From contig JAFTCN010000010.1 of the NCBI GenBank assembly GCA_017454675.1, positions 70,195 to 110,136 on the forward strand: DNA of 39,942 bases. Direction: 5' to 3'. Position 1 is the stretch's first letter, and the number at the start of each line of letters is the position of its first letter. The notes under the pieces were generated by a model that saw nothing but the letters and a program-made list of their open reading frames with translations, was not told the origin of the DNA and searched no databases. The stretch is from Clostridia bacterium (GTDB taxonomy: Bacteria; Bacillota; Clostridia; Oscillospirales; CAG-272). Position numbers and translations under genes: made by a program. Of this stretch, positions 16,336 through 25,035 are shown in pieces.

Positions 16336-18674
16336 GAGAAACCTCTCGAGACCGAAATCACGCACTTAAGCGACCTGACCTTGGATACAATGGAATTGAA
16401 GTGGTCGATATTCTTGCACGCTATCTTCACGCTGACGGCGACGCTGCCGTTCTGCCGCTTCTGGGAATTGATCGAAAGGATGGACACCTTCATATCGACG
16501 AGCGCGGAGGTTATGTCGGCCATGGCTGAGATCGAGTCGTCGGCTATGATATGCATGAGCGCCTCGTAGACTCCCGCCTGGGTCTTGGTATCGGCACTGT
16601 CCCAGCTGACGGTGACCCAGCGGTCGGCGGTGTCGGGAGCGAGCAGACTGCGGCGCACGTTGGGGCAGTCCTGTTTGTGGACCGAGATGCCGTACCCTTT
16701 GGTGATGAATCCGATGATCGGATCTCCGGGCAGCGGGTTGCAGCATTTCGCGAACTTTACGGAGAATCCGCGTTCACCTTCGACAGAGATGCCTCTGTCG
16801 CTGTTTATGTTCTTCGGCCTGCTGATAACGCTGTCGGAGGCGGCGGGCGGCTCGGCGGACTCGGGCGGCTTCACCGTCCGGTCGAATTCGTCGCGCAGCT
16901 TGGCGGCGAGCTTGGTCAGCGGTATCCCGCCGTAGCCGAGGGTATTGAACATGTCCTCGGAGCCGGAAAAGCCGTTGCGTGTGGCGACTGCCTCGCAGAC
17001 CGACATGAACTGAGCCTCGGTATACGGCCTTCCCTGCTTTTTCAGCTCGTTTTCGACCGAAGTCCTGCCGACGACTATGTTGTCGGCGCGCCGCTCCTTC
17101 TTGAACCAGGAGCGGATCTTGGTCCTCGCTTCACTTGTCTTTACTATTTTGAGCCAGTCGCGGCTCGGCCCCTTCGACGAGGCCGAAGTCAGTATCTCGA
17201 CGATCTCGCCGTTCTGAGGGACCCTGTCGATCGGCACAATCATGCCGTTGATCTTCGCTCCGACCATACGGTTGCCGACGGCAGAGTGTATCGCGTAGGC
17301 GAAGTCGATGACGGTCGAGCCGTAGGGCAGCGCGATGACGTCGCCCTTCGGCGTGAAGACATATGTCTCGTCGTGGAAGATGTCGGTCTTGAGCGCGGCC
17401 ATGAACTCGTCGGGGTCCTTCGTGCCGTCCTCGGTCTCGATCAGTCTCGCGATCCACTCGAGCTTGCGGTCGGTATCGGGGCCCGACTGCTCGCCGGTCT
17501 TGTATTTCCAGTGCGCCGCGACGCCGTATTCGGCGATCTCGTGCATCTCGCGGGTGCGGATCTGCACCTCAAAGGGGATTCCGTCGCGTCCGATGACGGT
17601 GGTGTGCAGCGAGCGGTAGAGGTTGGGCTTGGGGGTCGAGATGTAGTCCTTGAAGCGGCCGGGCATCGAATTGTACATCTCATGGATGATCCCGAGCGCG
17701 GTGTAGCACTCGAGCTCGGTGCCCACGATTATGCGCAGAGCGTAGAAGTCGTAGATCTCGTCGAAGCTCTTGTTCTGGGTATACATCTTCTTGTAGATGC
17801 TGTATACCGTCTTGATCCTGCCCTCGAGGGTGAAGTCGATCCCGTACTCGCGGAGCTTTTCGTCGACATGCGACCTGACTCCTTCGATGAATCCGCGGTG
17901 ATTGCCGTACTTCTTTTCTATGTCGCTCTTGACCTCGGCGTATCCGATCGGGTCGAGATAGTAGAGCCCGAGGTTCTCGAGCTCCTGCTTGACGCGCTGC
18001 ATGCCCAGCCTGTGCGCGAGCGGAGCGTAGACCTGCATCGTCTCGAGCGCCACGAGCCGCTGCTTCGGCTCGGGCTTGGCGCTGAGGGTGCGCATGTTGT
18101 GGAGCCTGTCGCAGAGCTTGATGAAGATGACCCTGATGTCCTTCGACATCGCGAGCAGCATCTTGCGAAGGTTCTCTATGTGGGCCTCCTCCTTGTCGTC
18201 GACCGACAGGAAGACGATCTTGGTGAGGCCGTCGACCAGCATCGCTACGGTCTGCCCGAACTTTTTCTCGATATCGGCGAGGTTTGTGCGGTCACCGCAG
18301 TCCTCGACGGTGTCGTGCAGGAGCGCTGCGCAGATCGAGTCGGTGTCGAGGTGCATGCCCGCGACTATCTCCGCTACGGCCAGCGGGTGCGAGATATACG
18401 GTTCGCCGCTGTCTCTGAACTGGCCTTCGTGCATCCTGGCGGCGAACTCGTACGCCGCCCTGATCTTCGCGATGTCGTATGTGTTCGGCGACGCCTCGAT
18501 GATCGACCGGAGTCTCGCGGGCGATACCGCGGCGGCGGGGTCAGGGTCAGTCACAGTCCCCGGCACGGGCGGGACGGCGGCCGGAGCCGCCTCCGGTCCC
18601 GGCGACTCCGGCTCCCTCTCCGTTCCGGATGCCGCTGTTTCGTATTCGGTTGTACTGTTCTCTTCTGCAGGCAC
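16332..18674 (-). CDS. rel: Bifunctional (p)ppGpp synthetase/hydrolase, RelA/SpoT family
   Basis: A 780-residue long RSH enzyme that makes and degrades (p)ppGpp, the stringent-response alarmone. After about 50 residues of Pro/Ala/Glu-rich sequence comes the HD hydrolase domain with intact LLHDTVED (His 120, Asp 121, Glu 124, Asp 125), then the synthetase domain with GRFKDYISTPKPNLYRSLHT (about 339-358) and EVQIRT. A TGS domain (about 430-495), a zinc-finger/helical region with KCCNPLPGD, and a C-terminal ACT domain follow. Because hydrolase residues are intact, the enzyme should be bifunctional. It starts with GTG preceded by a strong GGAGGAG site at 8 bases. It lies after recJ and its stop overlaps hemZ. 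Confidence 0.96.
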   Translation of the reverse strand: MPAEENSTTEYETAASGTEREPESPGPEAAPAAVPPVPGTVTDPDPAAAVSPARLRSIIEASPNTYDIAKIRAAYEFAARMHEGQFRDSGEPYISHPLAVAEIVAGMHLDTDSICAALLHDTVEDCGDRTNLADIEKKFGQTVAMLVDGLTKIVFLSVDDKEEAHIENLRKMLLAMSKDIRVIFIKLCDRLHNMRTLSAKPEPKQRLVALETMQVYAPLAHRLGMQRVKQELENLGLYYLDPIGYAEVKSDIEKKYGNHRGFIEGVRSHVDEKLREYGIDFTLEGRIKTVYSIYKKMYTQNKSFDEIYDFYALRIIVGTELECYTALGIIHEMYNSMPGRFKDYISTPKPNLYRSLHTTVIGRDGIPFEVQIRTREMHEIAEYGVAAHWKYKTGEQSGPDTDRKLEWIARLIETEDGTKDPDEFMAALKTDIFHDETYVFTPKGDVIALPYGSTVIDFAYAIHSAVGNRMVGAKINGMIVPIDRVPQNGEIVEILTSASSKGPSRDWLKIVKTSEARTKIRSWFKKERRADNIVVGRTSVENELKKQGRPYTEAQFMSVCEAVATRNGFSGSEDMFNTLGYGGIPLTKLAAKLRDEFDRTVKPPESAEPPAASDSVISRPKNINSDRGISVEGERGFSVKFAKCCNPLPGDPIIGFITKGYGISVHKQDCPNVRRSLLAPDTADRWVTVSWDSADTKTQAGVYEALMHIIADDSISAMADITSALVDMKVSILSINSQKRQNGSVAVSVKIACKNIDHFNSIVSKVRSLKCVISVSRGFS

Positions 18675-18726
18675 TTTTTCGTCTCCTCCGGAACGCGCCG
18701 GGGCGCTTTCGGTCTGTTTTGTTTTT

Positions 18727-20961
18727 TTATCTGTTGAAATTGTCGTCCTCGCACTGAGCAGTGATCCGGCGCAGTATCGGCGAGACGGTCAGGTCGACTT
18801 TGCGGCTGTGGGTCACCCGCTCGACCGACACGAAATCCTCAGGCAGGCACCACTCGGACGACTCGCTGTCGGGCACGCAGCAGTCCTGTCTGATCCTGAA
18901 TATGCCCATCTCCTCGAAAATGGCGAGTAGCAGCTTGTACTTCACGTAGTTTATCGATCTGTCGCCCTGGAGCCTCGAGCGTATCACCCGCATGATGTAG
19001 GTGTCGCTGAAGGCGTCGCGGCCGCCCTTTATCATGTCGCTGATTATGTTGTAGAGGTTCACGCAGTCCGACCTGTCGGGCAGATATCTCTCCGATGCCG
19101 GGAAGTGCGCGCCGGCGAGTATCTCAGCAGCCCTCTTCCGCTCGTACAGTCTCTTTTTGTATACTCCGCGCGAATAGCAGATGTCGGACAGTATCAGCTG
19201 CACCGACGTCTCTCCGGCATAGCTGTTTATGTTGAGCGAGAAGAGCATGTCGACGCTGTCGCCCGGCTCGAACTCGATGTCAGAGGCAGTCTTTCCGTAG
19301 AAGATGGCGACGAAGCGCTTCCCTCCGCACAGCACCGAGAATTTCGTATGCCGTCCGCCCGAGAACTGCCTGACCGACTGTACCGTCGCGTCGCGCAGTA
19401 TGAATGTGGGAACCGGGTTGCCGGCGCTGCACGGCTCCATGTATCTGTATATGTCCTCCGCGAGCTTCAGCGTGATCTGCTCGGGGAGTATCTCCTCGTC
19501 GGCCTCGACGTTCACCGTCAGATCGAGCGCCGACAGCCTGTCGGCTGCGTATTCGTTGAGACGGCGGCGGAATTCCGGGAGCCCCGCCCTCGTCACCGAC
19601 AGCCCGGCGGCCTGTTCGTGCCCGCCGTAGCGCTCGAGGATGTCTCCGCAGGCCGAGAGGGCCGAGACGAGATTGAACCCCGGGACGCTGCGCCCCGAGC
19701 CCTTGCCCACATCGTAGTCCGACTTTATGCCGGGGGTCTGCATCCCCTCGAACGTTATCATGATCGCCGGCTTGTTCTCGCGCTCCGATATTATCGAAGC
19801 CACGATGCCGATAACTCCCTGCTGCCAGTTGTCGTCGTCAAGCACGATCACGCTGTCGTCGAAGTGCGATATGTCCGTGTTCAGCTTTTCGAGGGCCTCG
19901 CAGACGATCCTGTTTTCCTCGATCTGGCGCTGCCGGTTGACCTCGCAGAGGTTCTCGGCAAGCTCGCGTGCCGTGAGCGGGTCGTCCGCCAGCAGCAGCT
20001 CGACGGCCTGTCCCGCGTTCCCCATCCTGCCGGCCGCGTTGAGGCGCGGTGCGAGGGTGAAACTTATGAACGACGCCGTTATGTCGCGCTCGGTGACACC
20101 GCGTCTTGAGGCCTCGATGAGCGCGGCGATACCGCAGCGGCAGTTCTTCTTCATCATCTCGATGCCGCGCGAGACTATCATCCGGTTCTCTCCCCTGATC
20201 TGCATGACGTCGGCGACGGTCCCGATCGCGATGAGATCCGCGAACCGCCGGAGGACCTCATGCGCGGAGGCTTCTGTATCGGGCTTCTCCCCCGGCCCCG
20301 CCTTTCTGTCGGCCTCGAGAGCGGTGATCAGCTTGTAGGCGACGCCAACGCCGGCCAGATCGGTGAACGGATATCCGCTTCCCGGTCTGTGGGGATTCAC
20401 CACCGCCACGGCGTCGGGGAGTTCCGGCCTGCATTCGTGGTGGTCGGTGACCACCGTATCGATGCCGAGCGTCGACGCGTAGGCGATCTCCTCGTTCGCC
20501 GTGATGCCGGTATCGACCGTTATTATGAGCGAGACTCCTCTCGCCTTCAGTCTGTCGACGGCTTCGGTGTTCATGCCGTATCCGTCTGACCTTGCGGGTA
20601 TGAAGTAACCTGTTTTCATGCCCCGCGACCGCAGATAAAGGTACAGTATGCTGACTGAGGTAACGCCGTCGACGTCGTAGTCGCCGAAGATCGCGGCTAC
20701 TTCGCCGCGCGCGACGGCCAGGTTTATCCTGTCCACCGCCTCACGCATGCCGTCGAGCAGGAAGGGGTCGTGGCAGCTTCCGCTCTCCTTGCCGATATAT
20801 CTCTCAACGGTCTCCCTGTCGTATCCGCATCTTCCCGCGATCAGTCCGGCACAGACCGGATCTATGTCGAATCCCTCGGGAAAAAGCTTCGCGGCATCCG
20901 GAAGACCGACCGCATTTTCGTATTTCAGTGTCCATTTTCTCTTCTTTACCGCATTTCTCAT
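18727..20961 (-). CDS. recJ: Single-stranded-DNA-specific exonuclease RecJ
   Basis: A 744-residue DHH-family 5'-3' exonuclease used in recombination and mismatch/base-excision repair. The DHH motifs are visible: AIFGDYDVDGVTS, VTVDTGI-type strand, VVTDHHECR, and the DHHA1 region with YGGHEQAAGLSV. The OB domain follows. About 170 further residues at the C-terminus (from KKRLYERKRAAEIL on) form an extra domain found in several Bacillota RecJ proteins. I chose the ATG at 20961; an in-frame TTG 36 bases upstream is the alternative. The gene heads the relA-hemZ group, following a 334-base gene-free leader. Confidence 0.94.
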   Translation of the reverse strand: MRNAVKKRKWTLKYENAVGLPDAAKLFPEGFDIDPVCAGLIAGRCGYDRETVERYIGKESGSCHDPFLLDGMREAVDRINLAVARGEVAAIFGDYDVDGVTSVSILYLYLRSRGMKTGYFIPARSDGYGMNTEAVDRLKARGVSLIITVDTGITANEEIAYASTLGIDTVVTDHHECRPELPDAVAVVNPHRPGSGYPFTDLAGVGVAYKLITALEADRKAGPGEKPDTEASAHEVLRRFADLIAIGTVADVMQIRGENRMIVSRGIEMMKKNCRCGIAALIEASRRGVTERDITASFISFTLAPRLNAAGRMGNAGQAVELLLADDPLTARELAENLCEVNRQRQIEENRIVCEALEKLNTDISHFDDSVIVLDDDNWQQGVIGIVASIISERENKPAIMITFEGMQTPGIKSDYDVGKGSGRSVPGFNLVSALSACGDILERYGGHEQAAGLSVTRAGLPEFRRRLNEYAADRLSALDLTVNVEADEEILPEQITLKLAEDIYRYMEPCSAGNPVPTFILRDATVQSVRQFSGGRHTKFSVLCGGKRFVAIFYGKTASDIEFEPGDSVDMLFSLNINSYAGETSVQLILSDICYSRGVYKKRLYERKRAAEILAGAHFPASERYLPDRSDCVNLYNIISDMIKGGRDAFSDTYIMRVIRSRLQGDRSINYVKYKLLLAIFEEMGIFRIRQDCCVPDSESSEWCLPEDFVSVERVTHSRKVDLTVSPILRRITAQCEDDNFNR

Positions 20962-21295
20962 AACCGTTCTCTGTTTCTCTTCTCTTTCTCTTTGCAATAA
21001 TCCACATTGGCAAACAATCCGTTTTCCGGGTCAATGGCCTGGCCTGTCCTGCCATGACATCCGCATTCAGTTTTGCATGACCCGCTCCGCGCGGCATATC
21101 CGCGCCGCGGGCGGCGGCAGGCCTCCCGCCTACGGCTTCGCGCTCCGCATGCATCTTCTTTCCCTTATTCCGCTTTCTCTTTCTCCTTCCCCTTTCCTCT
21201 GTCCTTCCTGCCTATTCTCTGTTTCTTTTTTTCTTTCTTTCTTTCCTTCCTTACCCGCCTTTGCGGGGAAGTCCGTTCACGCCGGGGCAGAGCCC
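20962..21295. other. Gene-free leader of recJ with a 100-base purine tract (minus strand)
   Basis: No gene is supported here. The plus strand from about 21148 to 21253 is almost entirely pyrimidine, so a minus-strand transcript would carry a continuous A/G-rich tract of about 100 bases. Between 21080 and 21147 the sequence turns very GC-rich, with several overlapping CCGCGG-type inverted repeats. A small CCCGC-loop-GCGGG hairpin is at 21254-21267 but lacks a T-run on either strand. I found no clear sigma-A promoter or known riboswitch. It separates the cdaA group from recJ. Confidence 0.6.
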
Positions 21296-21760
21296 TCAGT
21301 CCTTGATACCGGGAGTTTTCCCGGGATCTTCTCCGGCTCCGGAGATCACGGAGGTGATGAAGACGTCGGTCTCCCTTCTGCCCCTCACGGCCGACCATAT
21401 GCCGGCTCCGGCAAGAGCCGCGGCAAACGCCGCTCCTGCCGATATGACGGGTATCCCTTCTCCTCCCGCGAACCGTCCGGCGATGAAATATGCCGCGATC
21501 GCGAGCGCTATGGGCAGTATGAATATCACCGCCCCGTATGTCAGCATCCTGCGCGAATCGGACGAGATCTCGACCGTGTCTCCGGTCTTAGCTCCGGCGT
21601 CGTTCCTCGCGCGGCAGGTCATCTTTCCCCCCGCCCCGAGCAGACTGCAGGCCGCGCATCCTTCTGCGGAGCGGTGGCAGCCCTCGCAGGCCGACTTGCG
21701 CTCGGTCATGACCGTCGCGTATCTCCCGTCAGTCGAGACCACCTTCGCTCTTCCGGTCAT
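21296..21760 (-). CDS. SoxR-reducing-system RseC-like membrane protein
   Basis: A 154-residue RseC/RsxC-accessory-like protein. It begins with a small beta domain and the four-Cys pattern CEGCHRSAEGCAAC (Cys 25, 28, 35, 38), then TGDTVEI, and two transmembrane helices (about 72-92 and 102-122). Proteins of this family are linked to redox control via the Rnf/Rsx complex; no rnf genes lie in the window, so the partner is unknown. The Cys cluster could bind a metal or an Fe-S cluster. It starts 1 base after the cdaR stop and is therefore in the cdaA-cdaR operon. Confidence 0.82.
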   Translation of the reverse strand: MTGRAKVVSTDGRYATVMTERKSACEGCHRSAEGCAACSLLGAGGKMTCRARNDAGAKTGDTVEISSDSRRMLTYGAVIFILPIALAIAAYFIAGRFAGGEGIPVISAGAAFAAALAGAGIWSAVRGRRETDVFITSVISGAGEDPGKTPGIKD

Positions 21761-21761
21761 A

Positions 21762-22859
21762 TCATTCCTCTGTCGCGTCCGTTTCTTCCGGAGAGGTCTC
21801 CTCCGGAGGCTGCTCCGTCACGGCGGGCGGTTCAGTCACGGGTTCTGTGACGACGGGAGCCGGCACGACATAGACCGTGATCTTTTCGGGAGCATCCCTG
21901 AACTCGAGTCCCGACGGCAGGGTGAGCGAGGAGACATCCACCGTGATCTCGGAAGGCGATTCCTTTCCAACGGTCACGACGCTGAGCCTCGTCATCGACG
22001 ACACCGTCTGAGGATCTCCCGCCACCTTCAGAGTCTGAGGAGATATCCTCACCGACTGGATGTCGGAGGCGTCGGTCCCGGTGTCGAGAGTGTATGTAAG
22101 CCGCAGCTCGGCAGTCATGATGACCGAGACGTCGATGTCTATCTGGGTCACGTCGGAGGTCAAGAACTTGCTGCTCACCTCGGCGCCAGAGGCGTCGAGG
22201 AATACGAGTCCGGCATTGTGCACGAAACTCGACGTCACCCACTGCGAGTTGAGGTCGACTTTCGCGGAGGCCTCGGCGATCCGCCCGACCACCGCCGCCG
22301 GTCCCGTCACGCTGACGCTTCCGGTCTCGGGGACGGCTGCGCCGAACTCATAGTTGCTGGCCATCGAATAAGAGGAGATGTCGACGCTCACCGGCACTTC
22401 CCTTGTTATCTTGACATCGGTGTATACCGTGATCGAAGACGGCGAGAACGACACGAGCGATACCGTCTCGGGTACGCTGACCTTGACGGGCACGTCGACC
22501 CTTCCGGCCTCGCTGATCCCGCTGACGTCTATGTAGGCTATGAAATCTGATGCGTCGATCTCTGAGATGTCCTGTCTCGTACCGCTGACGGTGATGCTGA
22601 CCATACCCTCGGACCGGTCGTAGATCGAAATGTCCGACATCGATGTCAGCGCTTCGGCTCCCTCGACATTTATGTCAATCATAGTGAAGGTCTTCTCGTA
22701 GTCATCTGTGGAGATATTGACGACATATATCCAGATGACAAATGCGATAAGCAGGCAGAAGAGCCTGGGGAAGAGCATTATCTTTCCGCAGAATCCGTTT
22801 TTCCCTTTCTTTTTTTCGGACGCGCCTCCGGTCCCGGGAAAGCCGTTCTCACTTCTCAT
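21762..22859 (-). CDS. cdaR: YbbR-domain protein CdaR, regulator of CdaA
   Basis: A 365-residue membrane-anchored protein. One N-terminal transmembrane helix (about 28-48, FPRLFCLLIAFVIWIYVVN) is followed by about three YbbR repeats outside the membrane, recognisable from strands such as EVPVSVDIS and VSVTGPAAVV. The last 30 residues are Pro/Glu/Thr-rich and probably disordered. In Bacillota CdaR binds and modulates the c-di-AMP synthase CdaA, encoded just upstream; the two genes overlap by 11 bases. The usual third gene, glmM, does not follow; an RseC-like gene does. Confidence 0.92.
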   Translation of the reverse strand: MRSENGFPGTGGASEKKKGKNGFCGKIMLFPRLFCLLIAFVIWIYVVNISTDDYEKTFTMIDINVEGAEALTSMSDISIYDRSEGMVSITVSGTRQDISEIDASDFIAYIDVSGISEAGRVDVPVKVSVPETVSLVSFSPSSITVYTDVKITREVPVSVDISSYSMASNYEFGAAVPETGSVSVTGPAAVVGRIAEASAKVDLNSQWVTSSFVHNAGLVFLDASGAEVSSKFLTSDVTQIDIDVSVIMTAELRLTYTLDTGTDASDIQSVRISPQTLKVAGDPQTVSSMTRLSVVTVGKESPSEITVDVSSLTLPSGLEFRDAPEKITVYVVPAPVVTEPVTEPPAVTEQPPEETSPEETDATEE

Positions 22860-23751
22860 CCTCTCCGCCCTCCTTTCCGGTCTTCTTCCTTCTGCCGAAG
22901 AGCCCGCGGTTCGAATTCACCGATTCCGCAGGCACGAGCAGGCGGGTCAGTTCCTGCTTGAGCGAGCTGAAGTTGAAGTTCCGCCGCAGGCTGCCTCCCT
23001 CGGCCACCGAGACCGTACCGGTCTCCTCCGAAACGACGATCACTACGGCGTCGCTCATCTCGGAAAGGCCGAGCGCGGCGCGGTGACGTGTCCCCAGGTC
23101 CTTGTTAATGTCGGCCGTCGACAGCGGCAGGTAGCATCCGGCGGCATGGATCCTGCCGTTTCTGATTATGACCGCGCCGTCGTGCAGCGGGGCCTTGTTG
23201 AAGAATATGTTCCTGATCATCATCGGCTCAAGGTCTGCGTTCACGATGACCCCCTGGGTCAGGTATTCGCCGAGCTTGGTCTCTCGCTCGATGACTATGA
23301 GGGCGCCGGTCTTCGTCGACGACAGTGCGTCGGCCGCGGTGCAGATCTTCTCGATGTTCGTCGCCGTCTCGCCGTGCGACGCGACGCTTCCAACCGACCG
23401 GAGCCCCCTGATAGGCGTCGTACCGACCTTCTCGAGCGCCGCGCGGAGGTCGGACTGGAAGATGATTATGATCGCGATGATGCCGACCTGATAGAAGTTC
23501 TGAAGGATGAACTTCACCGCACGCATGTTTATGATGATGCTGAGCACGAGGGCGGCCGAAACGAAGAGCAGACCTATTGCGAGCTTTGCAGCGCGTCTTT
23601 CCCTTATGAATTTGTAAACATAAAACAGCGCGAACGCCAGCAGAAGTATGTCGAGAACGTCAACGAAGTTCATCTCCCTCACGGCGTTCCAGACATATTT
23701 TTCAAAGAGATCGGTAAACGACCCCCACAATGCCGACAGTTTTTCTGCCAT
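22849..23751 (-). CDS. cdaA: Membrane diadenylate cyclase CdaA
   Basis: A 300-residue enzyme that makes cyclic di-AMP from two ATP. Three N-terminal transmembrane helices (about 30-48, 56-75 and 82-98) precede the DAC domain, with the catalytic DGA at residues 191-193 in APLHDGAVII and RHR at 222-224 in LGTRHRAALG. Both motifs are intact, so it should be active. c-di-AMP controls potassium and osmolyte balance and wall integrity in Bacillota. A full sigma-A promoter lies 65 to 100 bases upstream. The C-terminus (FGRRKKTGKEGGEDEK) is a charged tail that overlaps the cdaR start. Confidence 0.96.
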   Translation of the reverse strand: MAEKLSALWGSFTDLFEKYVWNAVREMNFVDVLDILLLAFALFYVYKFIRERRAAKLAIGLLFVSAALVLSIIINMRAVKFILQNFYQVGIIAIIIIFQSDLRAALEKVGTTPIRGLRSVGSVASHGETATNIEKICTAADALSSTKTGALIVIERETKLGEYLTQGVIVNADLEPMMIRNIFFNKAPLHDGAVIIRNGRIHAAGCYLPLSTADINKDLGTRHRAALGLSEMSDAVVIVVSEETGTVSVAEGGSLRRNFNFSSLKQELTRLLVPAESVNSNRGLFGRRKKTGKEGGEDEK

Positions 23752-23822
23752 GACAATCCTCCGATGCCTGCCGGGCGGACCCCGGAAACGAGTTTTTGCC
23801 TAAAGCTATGTATAGATATTAT

Positions 23823-23851
23823 ATTATACCATAACTCAGACGAATATTCAA
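23823..23851 (-). promoter_or_regulatory. Sigma-A promoter of cdaA operon
   Basis: On the minus strand, TTGAAT (23846-23851) and TATAAT (23823-23828) are separated by exactly 17 bp. The predicted transcript starts near 23816, leaving a 5' leader of about 65 bases before cdaA. Confidence 0.85.
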
Positions 23852-23875
23852 CATAAAATTCACTCTCGGATACAT

Positions 23876-23917
23876 AAAAACCTCCGGGGCGAAGCGGCAG
23901 CGGCTTTGCCACGGAGG
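23876..23917 (-). terminator. Rho-independent terminator downstream of ogg
   Basis: On the minus strand a stem of CCTCCG/CGGAGG, extended inward by a GGCAAAGC/GCTTCGCC-type helix with one mismatch, is followed directly by TTTTT (A-run at 23876-23880 on the plus strand). It lies about 140 bases after the ogg stop and just before the cdaA promoter, insulating the two units. Confidence 0.82.
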
Positions 23918-23992
23918 GATCGGTCACTTAAGGATTTGTTCCCGGTACCGGTTTTCCGGCGCAGTCCGGAACTGAAAAAAAGAATTCGGCAC

Positions 23993-24021
23993 TTGCAAAT
24001 GAGACTGAAAAATTATATAAT
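23993..24021 (+). promoter_or_regulatory. Consensus sigma-A promoter pointing into the 3' end of ogg
   Basis: TTGCAA (23993-23998) and TATAAT (24016-24021) with a 17 bp spacer on the plus strand. The next plus-strand gene begins 1 kb downstream, so transcription from here would run antisense through ogg. It may also feed the DUF6062 operon. It could be chance in an AT-rich patch. Confidence 0.5.
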
Positions 24022-24055
24022 ATAGTGCAAGGCCGGCGGCAGGTCGTTCCGGGGT

Positions 24056-24961
24056 TCATCCGACGAGCCAGCGCTCTCTGAAGAAAAGATACTGCTGGGC
24101 GACTCCGGCGTAGGGTCCCAGCGTCCCGGCATCGAATCCGCCCGGGAAATATTTCCCGATGACCTTTTTTATCCAGACGTCGACGGGGAACGAGTCGAGT
24201 CTTCCGAAACCGAACAGCAGCACGCAGGCCGCGACCTTCGGACCGACGCCGCGCAGCTTCTGAAGGACCGCCGACGCGTCCGCTGTGTTGCCGCAGGCGG
24301 CGACGTCGGCGAGCGACGGCCCCGCGCCCGGAAGCTGCGCTTCAGCGGCGCCGTGGATGTATCCGGCCCGGAAGCCCGTCTTCATCTCCCGCAGGCGCTC
24401 TTCGCCCAGACGGCATACCGCCGCCGGCACCGGGAAGGAATACTCCCTTTCCGACGCCCCGCGGGCCGTCATTCCGTCACAGACGGCCGGCTCCCCCGCC
24501 TCTCTGCTCAGCGCCGATACGAGCGACTTTATCCTCGGGATGTTGTTGTTCTGGGAGATGATGAATGAACACAGCGTCTCCCAGGGCTCCTGGCGAAGTA
24601 TCCGGATGCCCCTTCCCTTTTCGACGGCGTCGCGCAGCTCCGGCGTATCCGAGCGCGACAGCAGGTCTTCGTCGATCCGCCGGTATTCGCGGTCAAGGTC
24701 GAAATAGCGCCTGAAGAATCCCTCGAATTCCTCCTCCCCCACGTTGTACAGATACACGGTGTCGCCGTCCTGGCCGACCGATATGTAACGGCCGCGGACG
24801 ACTCCTCCCCATTCGGCCGCGTGCGGACTGCCTTCGATCCTGTCGAACCTGAAGGTCTGCCCGCAGTCGAATATCTTCGACACGTCAAAATTCAGCGTGC
24901 CGTCGAGTCTTGTGACGCTCACGCCGCCGTCTTTGTAAAAAACTGACGAACGGTAGTCCAT
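24056..24961 (-). CDS. ogg: 8-oxoguanine DNA glycosylase (OGG1 type)
   Basis: A 301-residue HhH-GPD superfamily glycosylase/lyase that removes 8-oxoguanine from DNA. An N-terminal OGG-type beta domain (about 15-110, with FDCGQTFRFDR) precedes the helical domain with FIISQNNNIPRIKSLV, matching the NNN damage-binding loop of OGG1. The helix-hairpin-helix LRGVGPKVAACVLL holds the catalytic Lys (Lys 242) and SFPVDVWIKK the catalytic Asp (Asp 261). The start at 24961 (MDYRSSVFYK) has GGAGG 7 bases upstream; a longer frame to 25030 has no such site. It is divergent from the DUF6062 operon and has its own terminator. Confidence 0.93.
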   Translation of the reverse strand: MDYRSSVFYKDGGVSVTRLDGTLNFDVSKIFDCGQTFRFDRIEGSPHAAEWGGVVRGRYISVGQDGDTVYLYNVGEEEFEGFFRRYFDLDREYRRIDEDLLSRSDTPELRDAVEKGRGIRILRQEPWETLCSFIISQNNNIPRIKSLVSALSREAGEPAVCDGMTARGASEREYSFPVPAAVCRLGEERLREMKTGFRAGYIHGAAEAQLPGAGPSLADVAACGNTADASAVLQKLRGVGPKVAACVLLFGFGRLDSFPVDVWIKKVIGKYFPGGFDAGTLGPYAGVAQQYLFFRERWLVG

Positions 24962-25035
24962 CGATACACCTCCGCCGCTCTGCGGCATAAAAAACTGAGA
25001 CCGTCCCGCCGGTCGGCCGGGACGCAGCAAAAAAC

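Noticed and set aside
16551..18737. A 728-codon open frame on the plus strand
   Set aside because: It is exactly antisense to rel, whose HD, synthetase, TGS and ACT motifs are intact. Long antisense frames are expected in GC-rich genes.
21008..21022. Shared GGCAAACAATCCG motif with 39370-39382
   Set aside because: A single 13-base match within 40 kb is expected by chance, and flanks do not align.
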